Source of the DNA: Marinobacter salinus
GTDB lineage: Bacteria; Pseudomonadota; Gammaproteobacteria; Pseudomonadales; Oleiphilaceae
DNA: 64,000 bases
Assembly (NCBI RefSeq): GCF_001854125.1
Contig: NZ_CP017715.1
Span: 2,542,001 to 2,606,000 of the forward strand
Direction of reading: 5' to 3'
Part shown: positions 61,948 through 64,000 of the stretch, piece after piece
How positions within the stretch are numbered: position 1 is the stretch's first letter
Layout: every line of letters begins with the position of its first letter
Notes under the pieces: model-generated
The model's input: only the letters and a program-made list of their open reading frames with translations
What the model was told of the DNA's origin: nothing
Database searches by the model: none
Made by a program: the position numbers and the translations under genes

Positions 61948-62422
61948 CCTCGCCCGCAGACCAGGCAGCATGTTCCATAGGCAGGTGACCAAAACGCAGA
62001 CAATAATCCAGCCAGTCCGCCAGGAACCCGTTCACCTGCACTTTTTCATCGGGATGATGCATAAATCGATTGGGGTAATCGTTGACTGGTGCAATCTGCC
62101 GGTCGCGATAACAGCTGATCACTTCTGCCATGGCCGCATCATGGTATACGCGGACGGTCATCTGCGGATTGTTCAGCCAGCGGCCGGAATTATGGACCTG
62201 CTCAAGCAGCAGGGTTTCCGTGAACTTTGCCGTCTGCAGAATTTTGATCCGAACCCGGCCCAGATACTGGTTTTCGCGATGGAGTTCAAACTCGCAGACC
62301 GGCTTTCCATCCACCTCCAACTGGCGCAGCTTGTTCAGGCGCTGATAGTTTCCATCGCACAGAGCTCCCAGCTGCCTGAGATCCGGCACATAACGCTTTG
62401 GCTTCATGCTCCACTCGGTCAT
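61937..62422 (-). CDS. DUF1249 (YqiB) family protein
   Basis: Conserved 161-residue protein of unknown function, common between nudF and cpdA. Typical segments are YVPDLRQLGALCDGNYQRL near the N-terminus, RVYHDAAMAEVISCYRDR in the middle, and a Pro/Tyr-containing NDYPNRFMHHPDEKVQVN toward the end, followed by a short helix with FLADWLDYC. No signal peptide or membrane segment. The start overlaps the nudF stop by one base. Given the neighbours it may relate to nucleotide metabolism, but nothing in the sequence shows an activity. Confidence 0.9.
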   Translation of the reverse strand: MTEWSMKPKRYVPDLRQLGALCDGNYQRLNKLRQLEVDGKPVCEFELHRENQYLGRVRIKILQTAKFTETLLLEQVHNSGRWLNNPQMTVRVYHDAAMAEVISCYRDRQIAPVNDYPNRFMHHPDEKVQVNGFLADWLDYCLRFGHLPMEHAAWSAGEGVD

Positions 62423-63039
62423 TACTTCGCCTCTTTCCGAAGCCTTGAACGATTCAGTTCAAGCCATTGAAGCGCAATGATAGCGGCTGCGTTGTTAATC
62501 CGGCCATCGTGGATCATGGCAATGGCGTCCTCGACACGGACTACATGAGCGCGAATGTCCTCATGCTCATGCTCGACACCGAACAGGCCGCCCGCAGACT
62601 CAGTACTGATCAGGCCACAGAACAAGTGAATCATTTCCGTACTGCCGCCTGGCGACACAAGATAGTCGCAGATCTTGTCCAGCTCACTGAACGTCAGACC
62701 CGCCTCCTCCTGCCCTTCGCGCCGGGCAACGTCTTCCGGACTTTCGCCTTCTTCGTTCATACCGGCGACCAGTTCCAGCAACCAGGGCGACTGGTCGCGA
62801 CCCAATGCGCCTAACCGAAACTGTTCAAGCAGCACGACTTCATCCCGCACGGGATCGTAAGGTAGCACGCAGGTAGCGTCCCCGCGGATAAACAGTTCTC
62901 GGGTAAATACAGGCATTTCACGGCCGTCAAAACGCGGGTGGGTCAGCCAGAGCTTATCCATGCGGAAGAAGCCCTGGAAGACGGTTTCACGTTTTTCGAC
63001 TTTGACATCATTGGCCTGAAACTGGAACGGCTTGATCAT
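62422..63039 (-). CDS. nudF: ADP-ribose pyrophosphatase NudF
   Basis: Nudix hydrolase that cleaves ADP-ribose to AMP and ribose 5-phosphate. It has 205 residues; the Nudix box is GMNEEGESPEDVARREGQEE followed by AGL, matching GX5EX7REUXEEXGU. The upstream LLEQFRLGALGRDQSPWLLELVAG segment is typical of ADP-ribose pyrophosphatases. It is the first gene of nudF-DUF1249 and lies 119 bases beyond the end of thiC. Confidence 0.94.
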   Translation of the reverse strand: MIKPFQFQANDVKVEKRETVFQGFFRMDKLWLTHPRFDGREMPVFTRELFIRGDATCVLPYDPVRDEVVLLEQFRLGALGRDQSPWLLELVAGMNEEGESPEDVARREGQEEAGLTFSELDKICDYLVSPGGSTEMIHLFCGLISTESAGGLFGVEHEHEDIRAHVVRVEDAIAMIHDGRINNAAAIIALQWLELNRSRLRKEAK

Positions 63040-63158
63040 CTTTCATCCGGTTTCTGAATCGACTTTGAACGATAGCCCTTAGTTGGGTATCACTTCAAGC
63101 TCCGCTATTGGCTTGTTTGCTCCAAACTCGCAGTCGTACAGAACCAGAGCGCCAAGCA

Positions 63159-64000
<842 letters not shown>

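Overview
This 64 kb window looks like ordinary chromosome of a marine gammaproteobacterium, most likely Marinobacter or a close relative. That is an inference from three things: the gene content (a wax ester synthase/DGAT, type IV pili, a DUF6316-like small protein), gammaproteobacterial gene orders (rplU-rpmA-obgE-proB, nrdR-ribD-rib-ribH-nusB-thiL-pgpA, aroK-aroB-damX, pilMNOPQ divergent from ponA, hslVU, rppH-ptsP, nudF-yqiB-cpdA), and a moderate-to-high GC content judged by eye. Coding density is high and no gene-free stretch exceeds 300 bases; the largest gaps are about 260 bases and are mostly divergent promoter regions. I saw no tRNA, rRNA, CRISPR array, insertion sequence, prophage or toxin-antitoxin locus.

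Layout. 1-7.3 kb: murJ (cut by the left edge), rpsT, the rplU-rpmA-obgE-proB cluster on the minus strand, ispB, and a glutathionyl-hydroquinone reductase. 7.5-11.3 kb is the most accessory-looking part: a LysR regulator, a WS/DGAT acyltransferase, a DUF2057-like lipoprotein and a DUF6316-like small protein. 11.3-17.9 kb is one long minus-strand run from glyA through nrdR, the riboflavin genes, nusB, thiL and pgpA. 18.2-21.2 kb: ettA and radA. 21.3-28.9 kb: a PilZ protein, hemE, gltD and gltB. 29.1-37.3 kb: a DamX-like SPOR/AAA protein, aroB, aroK and pilQPONM, all on the minus strand. 37.5-46.3 kb: ponA (PBP1A), maeB, rpmE, priA and a large Ig-like-domain lipoprotein. 46.4-50.8 kb: argS, an FtsN-like SPOR protein, hslV and hslU. 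50.8-57.6 kb: a patatin-like protein, ptsP, rppH, a HAD-IB phosphatase, an RlmI-like methyltransferase and gcvH. 57.6-64 kb: metR divergent from metE, cpdA, a DUF1249 protein, nudF, and thiC (cut by the right edge).

The genes mostly serve core metabolism and envelope biology: amino acid synthesis (proB, gltBD, aroKB, metE), cofactors (riboflavin, thiamine, haem, isoprenoid quinone side chain), cell wall and division (murJ, ponA, FtsN-like and DamX-like SPOR proteins), type IV pilus assembly, proteolysis, and replication and repair (priA, radA).

I found no convincing wholly new multi-gene system. The observations most worth following are a patatin-like protein whose GxSxG serine is Asn, a RibB protein whose GTP-cyclohydrolase-II-like half lacks the zinc cysteines in a cluster that also lacks riboflavin synthase, a wax synthase with HHxxxDA in place of HHxxxDG, a 13-copy hexanucleotide repeat encoding a Glu-Pro stalk in the DamX-like protein, two competing pairings in the rplU leader, and several uncatalogued palindromes.
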